A stretch of 64,000 bases of DNA from Semisulcospira habei. Its lineage: Eukaryota > Mollusca > Gastropoda > Semisulcospiridae. Made by a program: the position numbers and the translations under genes. How positions within the stretch are numbered: the stretch's first letter is position 1; every line of letters begins with the position of its first letter. Positions 42,701 to 54,634 of this stretch are shown piece by piece. The stretch is taken from positions 163,519,607 through 163,583,606 of the forward strand of contig BTPG01000003.1 in NCBI GenBank assembly GCA_036245525.1. The letters run 5' to 3'. The notes beneath the pieces were generated by a model. The model was not told the origin of the DNA and ran no database searches. It saw nothing but the letters and a program-made list of their open reading frames with translations.

Positions 42701-43017
42701 ATTATGGCGCTTTTTGAAGCCGGGCTGACACAAAACAGGAAAAAGGGAACACAACATTCCGGCACGTGGCTGTATTGTAATGAGACAGGAAAGGGTCAAA
42801 GGTCGGCTTTAAATACTACCTCATCCATTTTCCGTCCCTAAAAACGGCAAAGGAGATTTTAGAAAACAAGGCTAGAACAGCCTGATTTATGAGCATACGG
42901 GATTTTTATTTTTTTTCTTTTTCTTTTTCTTTTACGAGAGTGTGATGGAATTTCAACGAAACTAAAAGGAGACAAAAGGAACACGTGATAAAAAACCCAC
43001 AATAATAATGATACTCG

Positions 43018-43112
43018 TAAATAATAATAATAATAATAATAATGATAACAACAACAACAACAACAACAACAACAATATAATAATATAATAATATAATAAT
43101 AATAATAATAGT
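43018..43112. repeat. AAT/AAC/ATA trinucleotide tracts
   Basis: Adjacent AAT, ACA and ATA repeats. Confidence 0.9.
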
Positions 43113-43335
43113 GGTCCAACGATCGAGAAATATGCCGTAGAATCTCATCCGAAAACGCATACAGTTGTGGACCGTCCGTTCTTCATTTACGTAATTCACA
43201 GTACAGCAGCTTTGGAGAACAATGCAGTAATATGTAAAAAAGAAGGCTGAAATGTAATTAAACAGAGTACAGATGACCTTAGTTCTCGGCTGTTCTAACT
43301 GGCTGGTGTATTGCGACAGTCAGCTGACGTATGTT

Positions 43336-43519
43336 TTAACCCCTTCATTGCCGGAACACAACAATCAACACAAACTCAAGCCTGAGGCAACGATCATCAC
43401 CACCCCCCCCCCCCACGCCCCTTCGCCCGCAGATGCGGGGGCCCATGAGGATCTATACCTCTTGCTGTTCACATTGATATCTGTGTGCCTCAGGCTGACG
43501 GGATCTCTCTGGCAGTGAA
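43336..43519 (+). mobile_element. H2 TTAA element, right end decayed
   Basis: Left TTAACCCCTTCATTGCCGGA; left hairpin arm degraded into a C-rich stretch; right arm GCCCATGAGGATCTATACCT; ends TCTGGCAGTGAATC. Confidence 0.75.
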
Positions 43520-43562
43520 TCTGCAATCGTTTGGAGGCGTCATTACTAGACGCTGTTATTAA

Positions 43563-44037
43563 TTAAACCCTCCCACTGCCGAGATAATAATTTGTGGATC
43601 ACCATCAAACTGCATGAGGTATAGATCATTATGAGCTCCCGCAATTACGGGGGCTCATGAGGTTCTATGCCTCTTGCTGAAAGCCTTTGTAGCCATGTTC
43701 ACTTGGCGTGATCTTCTACGTTCAACATTCAATTATTTCATAGAGACAATCTGCGTCGGTTGACATAGTTCCGTTGGCACTACGTATCACTGACGAGCAC
43801 TACGTGGCGATTGAACTACGGTCGTTAAAACTACGTGTCGATAGCTTGACAGCAATACACTCGTTAAAATCTACAGGTACTGAAACTACTCTGTCGTGTG
43901 TCGTTAAGTCGGACTAGCGACACGTAGTGCTAGCGAAGGTAGTGCTCGCGATCGTAGTGCTCAGTATCGGCACGTAGTTCGTGATACGTAGGGCTATCGA
44001 TACGCACCTCTGCGTCCACTGGCAGTTAAGGGGTTAA
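43563..44037 (+). mobile_element. H2 TTAA element with nested insertion
   Basis: TTAAACCCTCCCACTGCCGA to CACTGGCAGTTAAGGGGTTAA. Hairpin about 43608-43679. A 251-bp insertion with an 8-bp duplication lies at 43758-44008; without it the element is about 216 bp. Confidence 0.88.
43758..44008. mobile_element. Foldback insertion with 8-bp TSD (hAT-like?)
   Basis: Target duplication TCTGCGTC at 43750-43757 and 44009-44016. The left half has repeated CACTACGT/ACTACGG, the right half repeated ACGTAGTGC/CGTAGTTC, giving a diffuse foldback with several short inverted motifs (CTACGTATCAC at both ends). An 8-bp duplication is typical of hAT; the ends are not classical hAT ends. Confidence 0.65.
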
Positions 44038-44487
44038 CTCATTTGTGCATGCAGCCACTGGTATTGTAAACAAGTCTGTATGCACACAGGGGCCATTGAC
44101 TGCTCTGTTCAGTTCATCCTCCTTTGCGAAAACATGCACCTGGCGCATACTACATATTGTGGGATTGTCTCCTCAGCGGGACACTATATAATTATAATAA
44201 CCATTTCAGGCACTGAACACTGGCCTTATTGCGTCACCCAAATGTCACTGGTAAAGTACAACATCAAAAGATGTGTCAGTGACTGCAGACACGTACAGAT
44301 AAATTCATCAGAAAATTTACATTCCTTAGGTGATTTACGTCCAGTCAGAGAGTTTCAGAACTGCTAACGACGAAACTAAAGTGACGTCCAAACCTCCGTA
44401 CTGCCAGTCATGACCACACGTTGCGTTACTGATGTACCTATGAATTCAACCGCATGCGTCCGAGGAACAATGTTACTAAATTGGTAC
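44038..44487. other. Unassigned sequence
   Basis: Nothing supported. Confidence 0.4.
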
Positions 44488-44599
44488 CGTAAGGGGAACA
44501 GATCCTCATAAGCCCCCGCACCTGCGGTGGATCATTAGGATCTATGCCCCTTGCAGTTTGATGTAGTGTTCAGTTCCTCTCGACAGCGACGGAGCTTAA
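44488..44599. mobile_element. H2 hairpin, diverged
   Basis: GTAAGGGGAACAGATCCTCA, apex CGCACCTGCG, return GGATCTATGCCCCTTGC. The flank CTCGACAGCGACGGAGCTTAA may be its eroded right end, sharing TTAA 44596 with the next element. Confidence 0.65.
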
Positions 44600-44810
44600 C
44601 GCATTCTACCTCAGACACACCACATCAAGATAAGGATCGACCATGATAGTTCAAGGGTGATGCCAGAATAGCTTGGCGCCTAAGGGCGCTAAGCTATTCT
44701 GGCATCACCCTTGAACTATCATGGTCGATCTGTGTCCTGCAATGCAATGCAGTCTTCAGAGGACAACGCCAAAATTTGGGGATTTCGGTGTTGGGGTAGA
44801 ATGAGTTTAA
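44596..44810. mobile_element. H1a TTAA element, intact
   Basis: TTAACGCATTCTACCTC to GGGGTAGAATGAGTTTAA (one extra T at the right end); hairpin about 44637-44730, apex GGCGCCTAAGGGCGC. Confidence 0.92.
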
Positions 44811-45864
44811 AAAAGGTATTCAAGCATGTGCTATGATTGTAATGAAATGCAGTTCATATTAAATTTCAGCCAGTGTTGCAAATGTACACGGCCATGCACA
44901 TATAATGGCCGAATCTTAAAAAAGGGAATGTAATGTATGTATTGCGTGTCGGTCATTACGTAGGCTTGTTAATATAATGCCAGTTGTTGCACATTAACAA
45001 TTTTACAAATTACATGAGTATGCACATCTGCAGAACCTAATGAAAAATAAACCATGAGGCAAAAAAAAAAAAATAAAAAAAATCAAAAAATCACCATAGC
45101 GCTTTTCTTCGTAAATATGCTTTAATCCGGGTTATTTTGACGTCATTTATTAGAAACTGTTATAGAAAATGTGCTGTCGCGTGTAAATGGAATCCGTCAT
45201 CAGTGACACTACCATCACGAGATATTGAAAGTGAAATGAGGAGCATCTGCAGAGGACCCAGCTCAAAACCAACCAGTGTGCAGTGTCACTAACATCCGTG
45301 TAGATGAAAATCTGGCCTGTTTGGTCTTTATCTACTATCACTATCAAATGGATATGAGTGTGTTCTTTATCTCTGTGTCAATCACTGGAGCTTAAAAATG
45401 GTTTGAAAGTAATTCACATTAAATAAAATAAGATTTATTAAGAAAATTATGTGATCCAGAAGTTCGGGAGTCAAATTTCTTTTGATTCAGTTAATAGCAT
45501 CATAAACAATCCACACAACATGTGTGTTAAAACATCTCACAGAAAACTTGCTTGTCAGAGTGTGTCCAGTTTTGCTTATTTTCACCACTAATGAAACCGT
45601 GTGTCCTCCAAGATAGCACTGGCGATAAGTCTTCAAATTTTTATGTAAAGGTGGCTGAACATCTGAAGTAAACAATAAATAAAATGTTCTTGTTTTGTTG
45701 TCAGGGTGGCTCTTTGTTTCCGGGTAAATTTACCGACACTTTTCGCGTTTTTATCGCCTCTGAGTACCTATACATTGTTATATTTATTATTTGTAAAAGT
45801 GTTGGCACGTTGTCTTTTTCCGATTCATGACCCTTGACATCGTCTAGATTAACCATATAACAAC
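44811..45864. other. No gene seen
   Basis: AT-rich, 1.05 kb; an A-run near 45060-45090. Minus-strand frames at 45150-45347 and 45487-45675 are short, without domains. Confidence 0.4.
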
Positions 45865-46049
45865 TTAACCCCTTCAGAGCCGAGATAAATTAAATCCCAA
45901 CCAGCTGCAACTGCGGGGGCTCATGAGGATCTGTGCCTGTTGCTGAAACCACTTTGTATCCACGTTTTTTGACGGCTGGGGACCTTGCACGTTGAATTTA
46001 CGATGACTTCAAGAACACAGTCTGCGTCCTCTGGCAATGAAAGGGTCAA
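45865..46049 (+). mobile_element. H2 TTAA element with one arm deleted
   Basis: TTAACCCCTTCAGAGCCGAG to CTCTGGCAATGAAAGGGTCAA. The left hairpin arm is gone: CAGCTGCAA joins CTGCGGGGGCTCATGAGG directly. Confidence 0.82.
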
Positions 46050-46136
46050 CCCCAACTAATTCACTTATCACTGAAGATCTAGGCAATGGACGCGTGACAA
46101 CGAGGTGAAAAAAAGGTGATGACTGCGACGTCGAAG

Positions 46137-46242
46137 CTAAAACCAATTGGCTGTCGGTAGGGCTTTTTGTCGAGGTAATTCTTCCAGGAATCTGGATGAA
46201 TAACCTCGACAAAATAAGCCCTGCCGACAGCCAGAGAGTTAA
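46137..46242. mobile_element. H3 TTAA element
   Basis: ATTGGCTGTCGGTAGGGCTT, core TTTTGTCGAGGTAATTCTT, return AACCTCGACAAAATAAGCCC to CAGCCAGAGAGTTAA. Both arms carry GTCGAGGTTATT-type changes from GTCGCGATGATT: matched arm divergence. Confidence 0.85.
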
Positions 46243-46363
46243 ATGTGTACCTCCTGCGCAGATAGGCTCTTTTACACGATGGTTTGTCCTTTTCATTGGT
46301 CATACAGCGGGTATCGCACGCCCCACTAATAGACTTGCACTATTCCATGTTGGCGATTTTTTT

Positions 46364-47380
46364 GGCTCACGTGCGAAGCAAAAGTGAGTCTATGTTTTGG
46401 GCCAGTGGTCTTCCGTCCGTCGTCCGTCCGCCGTCGTCCGTCGTCTGTCGTCTGTCGTCCGTGGTAAACTTTAACGTTGGCATTTTCTCGGAGACTATTC
46501 AAGCTACAGTCTTCACACTTGGCCCAAAAACACTTTGTGACAAGACCTTTCTAAACATACCAACTTCAGTGACCTCTCACAAAGGTCAAGGTCACAGGGG
46601 ATCAGGGAATAGGTCAAAATAGCTATATTTTTACATAATTAATCTTTTATCAAATACTATTCACAACTTCAAACCCAAACTTGGTACAAAGATACCTGAT
46701 GGTAAGACCTTTCTATGCATACTACTTTGGTTGATCCCTCGGAAAGGTCAAGGGTCACAAGAGCTCATGAAATAAGTCCAAAATAGCCATATTTTGACAA
46801 AAGATGGTTTTTCTCTCAAATACTATTCACAACTTCAAACCCAAAATTGGTACAGAGATACATGATGGTATGACCTATCTATGTATACTAATTTGGATGA
46901 CCCCTTTGAAAGGTCAAGGTCACAAGAGCTAACGAAATAGGTAAAAAATAGCCATATTTTGACAAAATATGTTTTTTTTTCTCAAATACTATTCACAACT
47001 TAAAACCCAAACTTGGTACAAAGATACCTGATGGTAAGACCTATCTATGCATACTAATTTGAATGACTCCTTGTAAAAGGTCAATGGTCACAAGAGGTCG
47101 ACAAATGTGTATGACATGCCAATTTAAAAAAAAAATAGAATTGTAGTTATTATCAACATTTTTGCAAACTTTTCATCAAATTTGGCACAAAGGTAGCTGA
47201 TGATAAGACCTTCATATGTATACTAATTTAGTCGACTCATCGCAAAGGTCAAGGGTCACGGGGGTTTGGCAGATGTGTGAAAACTGATTAAATTTTGATT
47301 TAAAAAATGGATTTTGTTGGGAAAGAAGCCATCCCTTTACTTATTGTCACACATGTGTGGATTGGTCATACACGTGAGCC
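46364..47380. mobile_element. 1-kb element with GGCTCACGTG ends and 166-bp repeats
   Basis: Ends GGCTCACGTG (46364-46373) and CACGTGAGCC (47371-47380) are inverted copies. The interior has a GTCCGTC-rich tract at 46408-46462 and about four imperfect tandem units: CAAATACTATTCACAACTTC starts at 46651, 46817 and 46983, spacing 166 bp. Each unit holds AAAGGTCAAGG(G)TCAC. No ORF. Superfamily unknown. Confidence 0.75.
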
Positions 47381-47584
47381 ATAAGGGCTTTGTAAGTCTC
47401 TTTTATTTATAGAAGAAACTTTTTAGGATGGGTCGCGGCGGAGCAAATTCAAAAGAATGCCCATGACGACAAAGGCGGGCTGGTCTGAAAATATAAATAT
47501 GACAACGAAAGTAAATAGATACAAATGACCTCATGTCTAGTTACGCTAACTTCGCTGCATAACGTACTTTTGGCGGGAAACGCC

Positions 47585-47656
47585 ATGTGTGTGTGTGTGT
47601 ATGTGTGTGTGTGTGTGTGTGTGTATGTGTGTGTGTGTGCGCGCGCGCGCGCGCAT
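47585..47656. repeat. (GT)n/(GC)n microsatellite
   Basis: GTGTGT with ATGT interruptions, ending in GCGCGC. Confidence 0.93.
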
Positions 47657-47773
47657 GTATGTAAACACGAGACTCTCCGATGTTTGCGTACGTACAAGCT
47701 TGAAACTTGAGGACGTGCTTTCTTCAACGGGTGCTTAGGAGAGCCTCCGGGGATATTAAAATTGGGTGTCTCA

Positions 47774-47987
47774 TTAACTCATTCTACCCCAGACACACCA
47801 CAGCAAGATAACAATCGACCATGATAGTTCAAAGGTGGTACCAGAATAGCTTGGCGCCTATGGGCGCCAAGCTATTCTGGCATCACCCTTGAACTATCAT
47901 GGTCGATCTATGTCCTGCACTAGAGTGCAGTCTTCAGAGGACAATGGCAAAATGTGGGGATTTCGGTGTTGGGGTAGAATGAGTTAA
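47774..47987. mobile_element. H1a TTAA element, intact
   Basis: TTAACTCATTCTACCCC to GGGGTAGAATGAGTTAA; hairpin about 47815-47907, apex GGCGCCTATGGGCGCC. Confidence 0.95.
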
Positions 47988-48276
47988 AGGGATAAAAAAA
48001 AAAAAAACTGTTGTACCGCATTAGAGTCCGTAATGTTTGTCATTTTCACTTGAAATTTTGGATATAGCTAGATTAGAGAAAGACATTGGATGAGTTCGTT
48101 AGCCAGCTTTGTACCCATCCAACTTCTTCTGTAAAAATTAATTAATTCTTTTCAGAAAAAAATTAAACCAGAAAAAAAAAAACTTGACTTCTTGATAAAG
48201 TAAGACAGTGGCCGAGACGTAAAAGAAGCAGCTCCGTCAACACGCAGACATTGACGCAATACTTTACATATGTCTT

Positions 48277-48954
<678 letters not shown>

Positions 48955-49060
48955 AGACGCAAAGAACTGCATGAGCCCCCCCCCCCTCCCTCCCGCGGGG
49001 GGGGGGGGGGGCGGGGGGAGGGGGAAGGGGGCTCATGCAGTTCTTTGCCTCTTGCAGTTG
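48955..49060. mobile_element. H2 hairpin with expanded C/G apex
   Basis: Arms AAGACGCAAAGAACTGCATG and complement CATGCAGTTCTTTGCCTCTT. The apex is a C-run facing a longer G-rich run (48978-49030). Both arms carry AAAGAACTGCATGAG. Confidence 0.82.
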
Positions 49061-49346
49061 GGAGTTGTCGGCATGTTTCCTGGAGTGAAAGAGTTACGCT
49101 TTCTCTCCATTTACATTGGCTACACAGTTTAAAGTCTCAGCGTCTTGACGTGAGGTCCAACGTCACATAAATGATGAAACTATATTTTCCTATGTGTGTT
49201 TGGTCTGTGATTTTATACCTTAGGGCGCTAGGCCTTGAAGCACACAATCACAGATCGGCATGCACCGTTTGAGATCGCGTGTGAGAGAATGCATGCAAGG
49301 TTTACGTCGAGCAGGCTACTAAAGCTCCTGACTAAAATGTACCATG

Positions 49347-49505
49347 TTAACCCATTGAGCCCCACGGCCGCAAATGTTGGAGTATTCAGCTAACGACTAT
49401 GTGTCAGTTGTAGGAGATGGATCGACCATGATAATTCAAGGGTAGTGCCAGATTGGCTTGGCGCCGTCAGGCGCCAAGATAATCTGGCACTACCCTTGAA
49501 TCATC
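49347..49505. mobile_element. H1c element, right end truncated
   Basis: TTAACCCATTGAGCCCC; hairpin about 49423-49503; the sequence breaks into ATCATCTCAGTGATCATC at 49501, a string also at the centre of the palindrome 54635-54812. Confidence 0.82.
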
Positions 49506-49807
49506 TCAGTGATCATCTCAGTGTGGAGCATCACGAGGTCGGTATCGAGATGCAGCAGGAACTGGAACGCACTTTTGATTATTTTTGCAACGTAAGTTCA
49601 ACCTAAAACTGATGCGATGAACCACTTTAGTGTTGGGACACGTCAGTCCAACTCCGCCCAGCTATTGTCAAGAGGCTGACACAGACCCTGGTGTACTCCC
49701 GCAGTTTGTGTGGTTTTATACTTTCGACTGACATCTTTATATCTGTATTTTTGAAACGTTTAGATTTGCCAGCGTGCAAAGAGATTTGATTGATGATCGC
49801 AAGCAAA

Positions 49808-49895
49808 GACGATTTGGCTGTCGGTTCCGGTTATTGTCGCGGTGATTCACAGGAATCATCGCGACAAAAACCGCTACCCACAGCCAAAGGGTTCA
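49808..49895. mobile_element. H3 element
   Basis: TTTGGCTGTCGGTTCCGGTT, core TATTGTCGCGGTGATTCAC, return to CACAGCCAAAGGGTTCA. Confidence 0.8.
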
Positions 49896-49978
49896 TTAAC
49901 ATACTCGAGACGTGCTGCATTCGGATGCGCGGCTTTTAAAGTAGAGTATGCGGATGCGGCACGTCTTCAACGGGTTAA
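49896..49978. mobile_element. H4 TTAA element
   Basis: TTAACATACTCGAGACGTGC to GCACGTCTTCAACGGGTTAA; arms ATTCGGATGCGCGGC pair imperfectly. Directly adjoins the H3 element. Confidence 0.82.
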
Positions 49979-50142
49979 AATCGGCAGACCTTATTTGTCG
50001 CTTTGCAATATAGTGTTCAAATTATATTATTTTTTTCATAACTGGATCAGGTAGTCACTTTGCTGTTCAGTCAAATACACAGAAAACAAGACGAAAGTAT
50101 CTTCCAAAAGAAACCCTTTAAAATCTCAACGAAAAGTTCAAT

Positions 50143-50586
50143 TCAACCCGTTCACTGTCGGGAAAAAGCGGATACGATCCAACTGGAAGAGACATACATC
50201 CCCAGTATCACTAGGCAGGCATTGTCATGGAACCCCCAGGAAAAGAGGAAAAGAGGCAGGCCGAGAAACTCCTGGCGTCGAGACCTCCAAGCAGACATCA
50301 AGAGACTGGGAACCACCTGGAGTAAAATCGAAGGAGAAGCACAGGACAGGAGTCGCTGGAGGTCTCTCGTCGACGGCCTATACCCGGGTAGGGGTGACAG
50401 ACGTAAGTAAGTAAGTAATCCAACTGGAAGAGACATACATCCCCATGAGCTATGGCTTATTAGAAGTTATGCCTCGTGCTGACACCCCTTTGTATTCGTG
50501 TTCCCTGAACGGCTGCGGATGTTTGTCGTTGAATTAACAAAGATTTCGGAAACACAGTCTGCAACCTCTGGCAGTGGACGGGTTAA
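50143..50586 (+). mobile_element. H2 element split by a LINE fragment
   Basis: Left TCAACCCGTTCACTGTCGGG; right CCTCTGGCAGTGGACGGGTTAA. Inner hairpin is decayed (CATGAGCTATGGC). A 213-bp LINE piece plus 28-bp duplication interrupts it; without these it is about 203 bp. Confidence 0.88.
50205..50417 (+). mobile_element. LINE 3' fragment nested in H2 element
   Basis: Perfect 28-bp target duplication at 50177-50204 and 50418-50445. The insert encodes a LINE C-terminus (ITRQALSWNPQEKRKRGRPR, then NSWRRDLQADIKRLG and SRWRSLVDGLYP), ends shortly after its stop, and has a TAAG/AAGT repeat tail. Related to C-termini of RTE- or Jockey-like LINEs of invertebrates. Confidence 0.92.
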
Positions 50587-50727
50587 ACTTTAAACCGTGT
50601 AGAACAGCTGTGCCCAAGTGCGCAACACCTGCAATTTTTATTCACATGACGAAATAGTGTGCAGTCGTGCATCAAAGACTGACTGTCACATCAATGCAGC
50701 AAGTAGTGTGTAAATTTGCCGGTGAGC

Positions 50728-50780
50728 AAAAGACCGACGTCGGCCTCAGATGTCTTAAAACACGTTTGCTGCCTTTTGGC
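50728..50780. repeat. Decayed H5 hairpin
   Basis: AGCAAAAGACCGACGTCGGC, then GTTTGCTGCCTTTTGGC. Only weakly paired. Confidence 0.5.
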
Positions 50781-50973
50781 ACAAGTGAACACAATCCACC
50801 TGCAAGAGGCACAGATCCTCGTGAGCCCCCGCAGTTGCGGGGGCTCACGAGGATCTATGCCTCTTGCTCACATTATGTTGTATCCGTGTTTCTTGGACGC
50901 CTGGGCTCTTTGGCCTTGAAATAACAAAGATTTCAGAAACTTAATCTGGGTCCGCCGGCAGTAAAGGGGTTAA
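50781..50973 (+). mobile_element. H2 TTAA element, left end merged with H5
   Basis: Hairpin 50801-50869 almost perfect; both arms have CTCGTGAG for CTCATGAG (CAGATCCTCGTGAGC and GCTCACGAGGATCTATG). Right end CGCCGGCAGTAAAGGGGTTAA. Confidence 0.88.
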
Positions 50974-51010
50974 CCGATTCATCGAAGGGGGTAAAGTCGG
51001 TCAACTATAC

Positions 51011-51065
51011 CAGCAAGAGACATCAATTCTACCTGCGGGTGTTACGAGGTTCTATGTGTCTTGCA
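51011..51065. mobile_element. Decayed H2 hairpin
   Basis: CAGCAAGAGACATCAATTCT, CTGCGGG, then GAGGTTCTATGTGTCTTGC. Confidence 0.6.
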
Positions 51066-51246
51066 GGTGAGAGGTGCTGCCAGTAGTGGACGAGACAGGC
51101 ATGGCGGTGACAGTTGGGGACGGGGATGACTGGAATGTTGGTTGAATTCTAGACCAGAACTCCATAGGACTTGCTCTGTGTGAGGAGCAGAGATGCAGTG
51201 ATTTGGAAAGTGCGATTGCTATGTAGCAAATAGGCATGGACTAGAA

Positions 51247-51345
51247 CGGGGGGGGGGGGGGGGGGGGGGGTGGGGGGGGGGGGCGAGGGGGGGGGACGAG
51301 GGGATGGGGGAGAGGGGAGGGGGGAGAGGGAGGGGGAGGGGTCTT
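51247..51345. repeat. Poly-G/GGGGA tract
   Basis: Long G-runs followed by GGGGAGAGGG repeats on the plus strand; strong G-quadruplex potential. Confidence 0.9.
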
Positions 51346-51373
51346 GGGTTACAATTGTGACGTTACTAACCCC

Positions 51374-51454
51374 TTAACACTTTCGAGACGTGTCGCATCC
51401 GGATTCGCAGCCTTAGGCCGCGAATCTGAATGCGACACGTCGCGAAAGAGTTAA
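51374..51454. mobile_element. H4 TTAA element, intact
   Basis: TTAACACTTTCGAGACGTGT to ACACGTCGCGAAAGAGTTAA; arms ATCCGGATTCGCAGCCT and AGGCCGCGAATCTGAAT. Shares TTAA 51451 with the next element. Confidence 0.9.
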
Positions 51455-51640
51455 CTTCCAGTTGGCGCAGACTGTGTTGATGAAATGTTGGTTTCTTCCA
51501 CGAGAAAGATCCCCAGCCGTCTAAGGAACTTGGATTCAAAGTGGTGTCGCAAGAGGCATAGATCCTCATGAGCCCCCGCAACTGCGGGGGCTCATGAGGA
51601 TCTATGCCTCTTGCGGCTGGATCTTGTGAAGGGGATAAGT
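51451..51640 (-). mobile_element. H2 TTAA element, inverted
   Basis: Left TTAACTTCCAGTTGGCGCAG is the usual right end inverted. Hairpin 51548-51616 is essentially perfect. Right end decayed (GTGAAGGGGATAAG). Confidence 0.85.
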
Positions 51641-52340
51641 TTGGTTTTTGTGTTTAACGACATCATGTCATTACACTATTGTGAGTCTTTAATCAAGACA
51701 TCATCACTCGTAGCAACTCTTTATTTTCATTATCCTTGATTGATTAAATTAATAGCCGGGACTGATCCCCCTCTCCTTCCCGCTCCGCTCTCCCTCTCTC
51801 CCCCCCCCCCCTCCCTTCTCCCCACGATTACCTCAGCGCATACGGCCTTCTTTTTCTCGTAACCCCTTGCATGAGGCTATGACCTGCCTTTTGTAAATGG
51901 AAGTTAGGGAGGACAGGAATGTTGTTTTGATTGCATAAGGATTGACAGGTCCTGCCAATGAGAGCACGAACCAGGCTGTGAACCCGAGCAGTCGTCGGCT
52001 GATGTCTCCACGTCCTCCTCCATCTCGTCATCACAGCTACCAACCCAGTCCTCGGGCCGCCGTCGGCCGCAATTGCGTTTTGGATGCTTGCCCAAACCTT
52101 GCCATCGAGAGAGACAGGCGATGGTCCTATTTTGATTTCTTTGATGGTAGTGGATGCATGTTGCCCGGAGATGGATGGCGGCTACAGCAGCAAACTCGCG
52201 CTGTTTTGGAGAGGTTGTTTTGAACGTTCTCCTCCAGCCCTCTACTCCACGAAGAAGGCGTGTGTCCTTGGGACAGTTTGTAGTGTCCCGGCCGTGACCC
52301 CCCCCCCCCGACACCCTCCCCCCCCCCCCATCCCCTGTGA
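51641..52340. other. No gene seen
   Basis: C-rich tract at 51779-51822 and 52298-52333. Overlapping open frames on both strands (51828-52344) have no recognisable domains. Confidence 0.4.
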
Positions 52341-52408
52341 GCAAAAGGTCTTTGCGCCGACGTCAGCCTTAGAGATGACTGCCCGGCGCACGACCAAGAC
52401 CTTTTTAA
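52341..52408. repeat. Decayed H5 hairpin
   Basis: GAGCAAAAGGTCTTTGCGCC, GACGTCAGCCTTAGAG, CCCGGCGCACGACCAAGACC, TTTTT. Confidence 0.55.
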
Positions 52409-52591
52409 AAATAAAATTAAGCTTATAATTGCACTCATACGCACACCAGAGGATTGACCAGGGTCTGTCTCCTGAAAGTAGTCTTTGGCGGACAGTTCCC
52501 GAAAGTGGGAACTTGGACATGATGGTTGAACTTGCATGTCTCTCACGTTTACTCACCTGTTTGTTCGGTGTTTGTGTTGGTAAAACTGTGT

Positions 52592-52792
52592 TTAACCCCT
52601 TCGCTGTCAGAGAAATGCGAACCAAACGCCACCCAACTACTGCAAAACGCATATATCCTCATGAGCACCCGCAGTCGCGGGGGCTCATGAGGATATATGC
52701 GCCTCTTGCTGACAACACTCTTTGTCGTTGATTAAGGATTAGCAAAGGTTTTAAAAAATACAAGTCTTGTCCACTGGCGGTGAAGGGGTTAA
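52592..52792 (+). mobile_element. H2 TTAA element, intact
   Basis: TTAACCCCTTCGCTGTCAGA to CCACTGGCGGTGAAGGGGTTAA, 201 bp. Hairpin about 52641-52711; both arms have ATATATCCTCATGAG. Confidence 0.93.
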
Positions 52793-53033
52793 TTTTGTTT
52801 TCATCACGATGCGGCCTTGTCCTGCACTTTTGCCGCGCTAAAAAACAGACGTCGTTTCCAAACGGTCGACAATAAAGTTTTGCACGTAAAGCCATCGGGG
52901 TTGACCCTGACTTTGTGCGTACAGGAAACAGCCCCGAACAATTTTTGAGTCACGACTATTGACATGGCTTGTCAGTACTGCCTTTATATATATTTTTTGG
53001 GTTGTTGTTGTTGGTATTTTCAGGATAGTCCAT

Positions 53034-53105
53034 CTGCAAGAGGCAAAGATTCTCATGAGCCCCTGCGGCAGCCGCAGGGGCTCATGAGAATCTTTGCCTC
53101 TTGCT
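53034..53105. mobile_element. H2 hairpin core, perfect variant
   Basis: ATCTGCAAGAGGCAAAGATT, apex CCCTGCGGCAGCCGCAGGG, return AATCTTTGCCTCTTGC. Both arms have AAAGATTCTC; virtually no mismatches. Confidence 0.85.
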
Positions 53106-54147
<1,042 letters not shown>

Positions 54148-54218
54148 ATCTCCAAGACGCATAGATCCTCATGAGCCCCTGCGACAGCAGGGGCTCATGA
54201 GGATCTATGCGTCTTTCT
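54148..54218. mobile_element. H2 hairpin core
   Basis: CATCTCCAAGACGCATAGAT, apex CCTGCGACAGCAGG, return ATCTATGCGTCTTTC. Both arms carry GACGCATAG / CTATGCGTC. Confidence 0.83.
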
Positions 54219-54349
54219 GTAATAATTATCACACTTATCTAGTATGTTCCTCAAACGATATTTATAACTGAGATTTAAAAAGACGACTGCAATGCCGGTG
54301 GCTTCTCCCAGATTGTTCGGACGTGATGCAAATGGAGCCGGTCTCTGTC

Positions 54350-54416
54350 AGCAAGCTGCACAGAATCTCATGAGCCCATGCGGTCTGCTCATGACACTCC
54401 ATGCCTCTTGCAGATG
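54350..54416. mobile_element. Decayed H2 hairpin
   Basis: CAGCAAGCTGCACAGAATCT, CATGCGGTCTGC, ACTCCATGCCTCTTGCAG. Confidence 0.6.
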
Positions 54417-54634
54417 GAGTGGGCTGGACGACTGAGCAGTTTTCGGACGCAAGTTTGGAATTCTTTCCCGCCACAGGGGCGGTCCCTGGCGTCTCTGGCT
54501 CTTAGTCCAAGGCTACGTAAAGTCCGCGCGAGACGTGAGAGAATGCGTGTGAGGGAGACAAGATTGCGTTTTTCTTGTTGCTTTTGGCGATGTTAACAAG
54601 TTTAATGACCTCGGTCTTAGTCGGCTGTAAATTG

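Noticed and set aside
43758..44008. Independent satellite of ACTACG motifs
   Set aside because: Spacing is irregular and motifs invert around the centre; a foldback insertion with target duplication explains it better.
51828..52652. Overlapping ORFs on both strands, possible host exon
   Set aside because: No recognisable domain, competing frames on both strands, and C-runs and an H5 remnant within.
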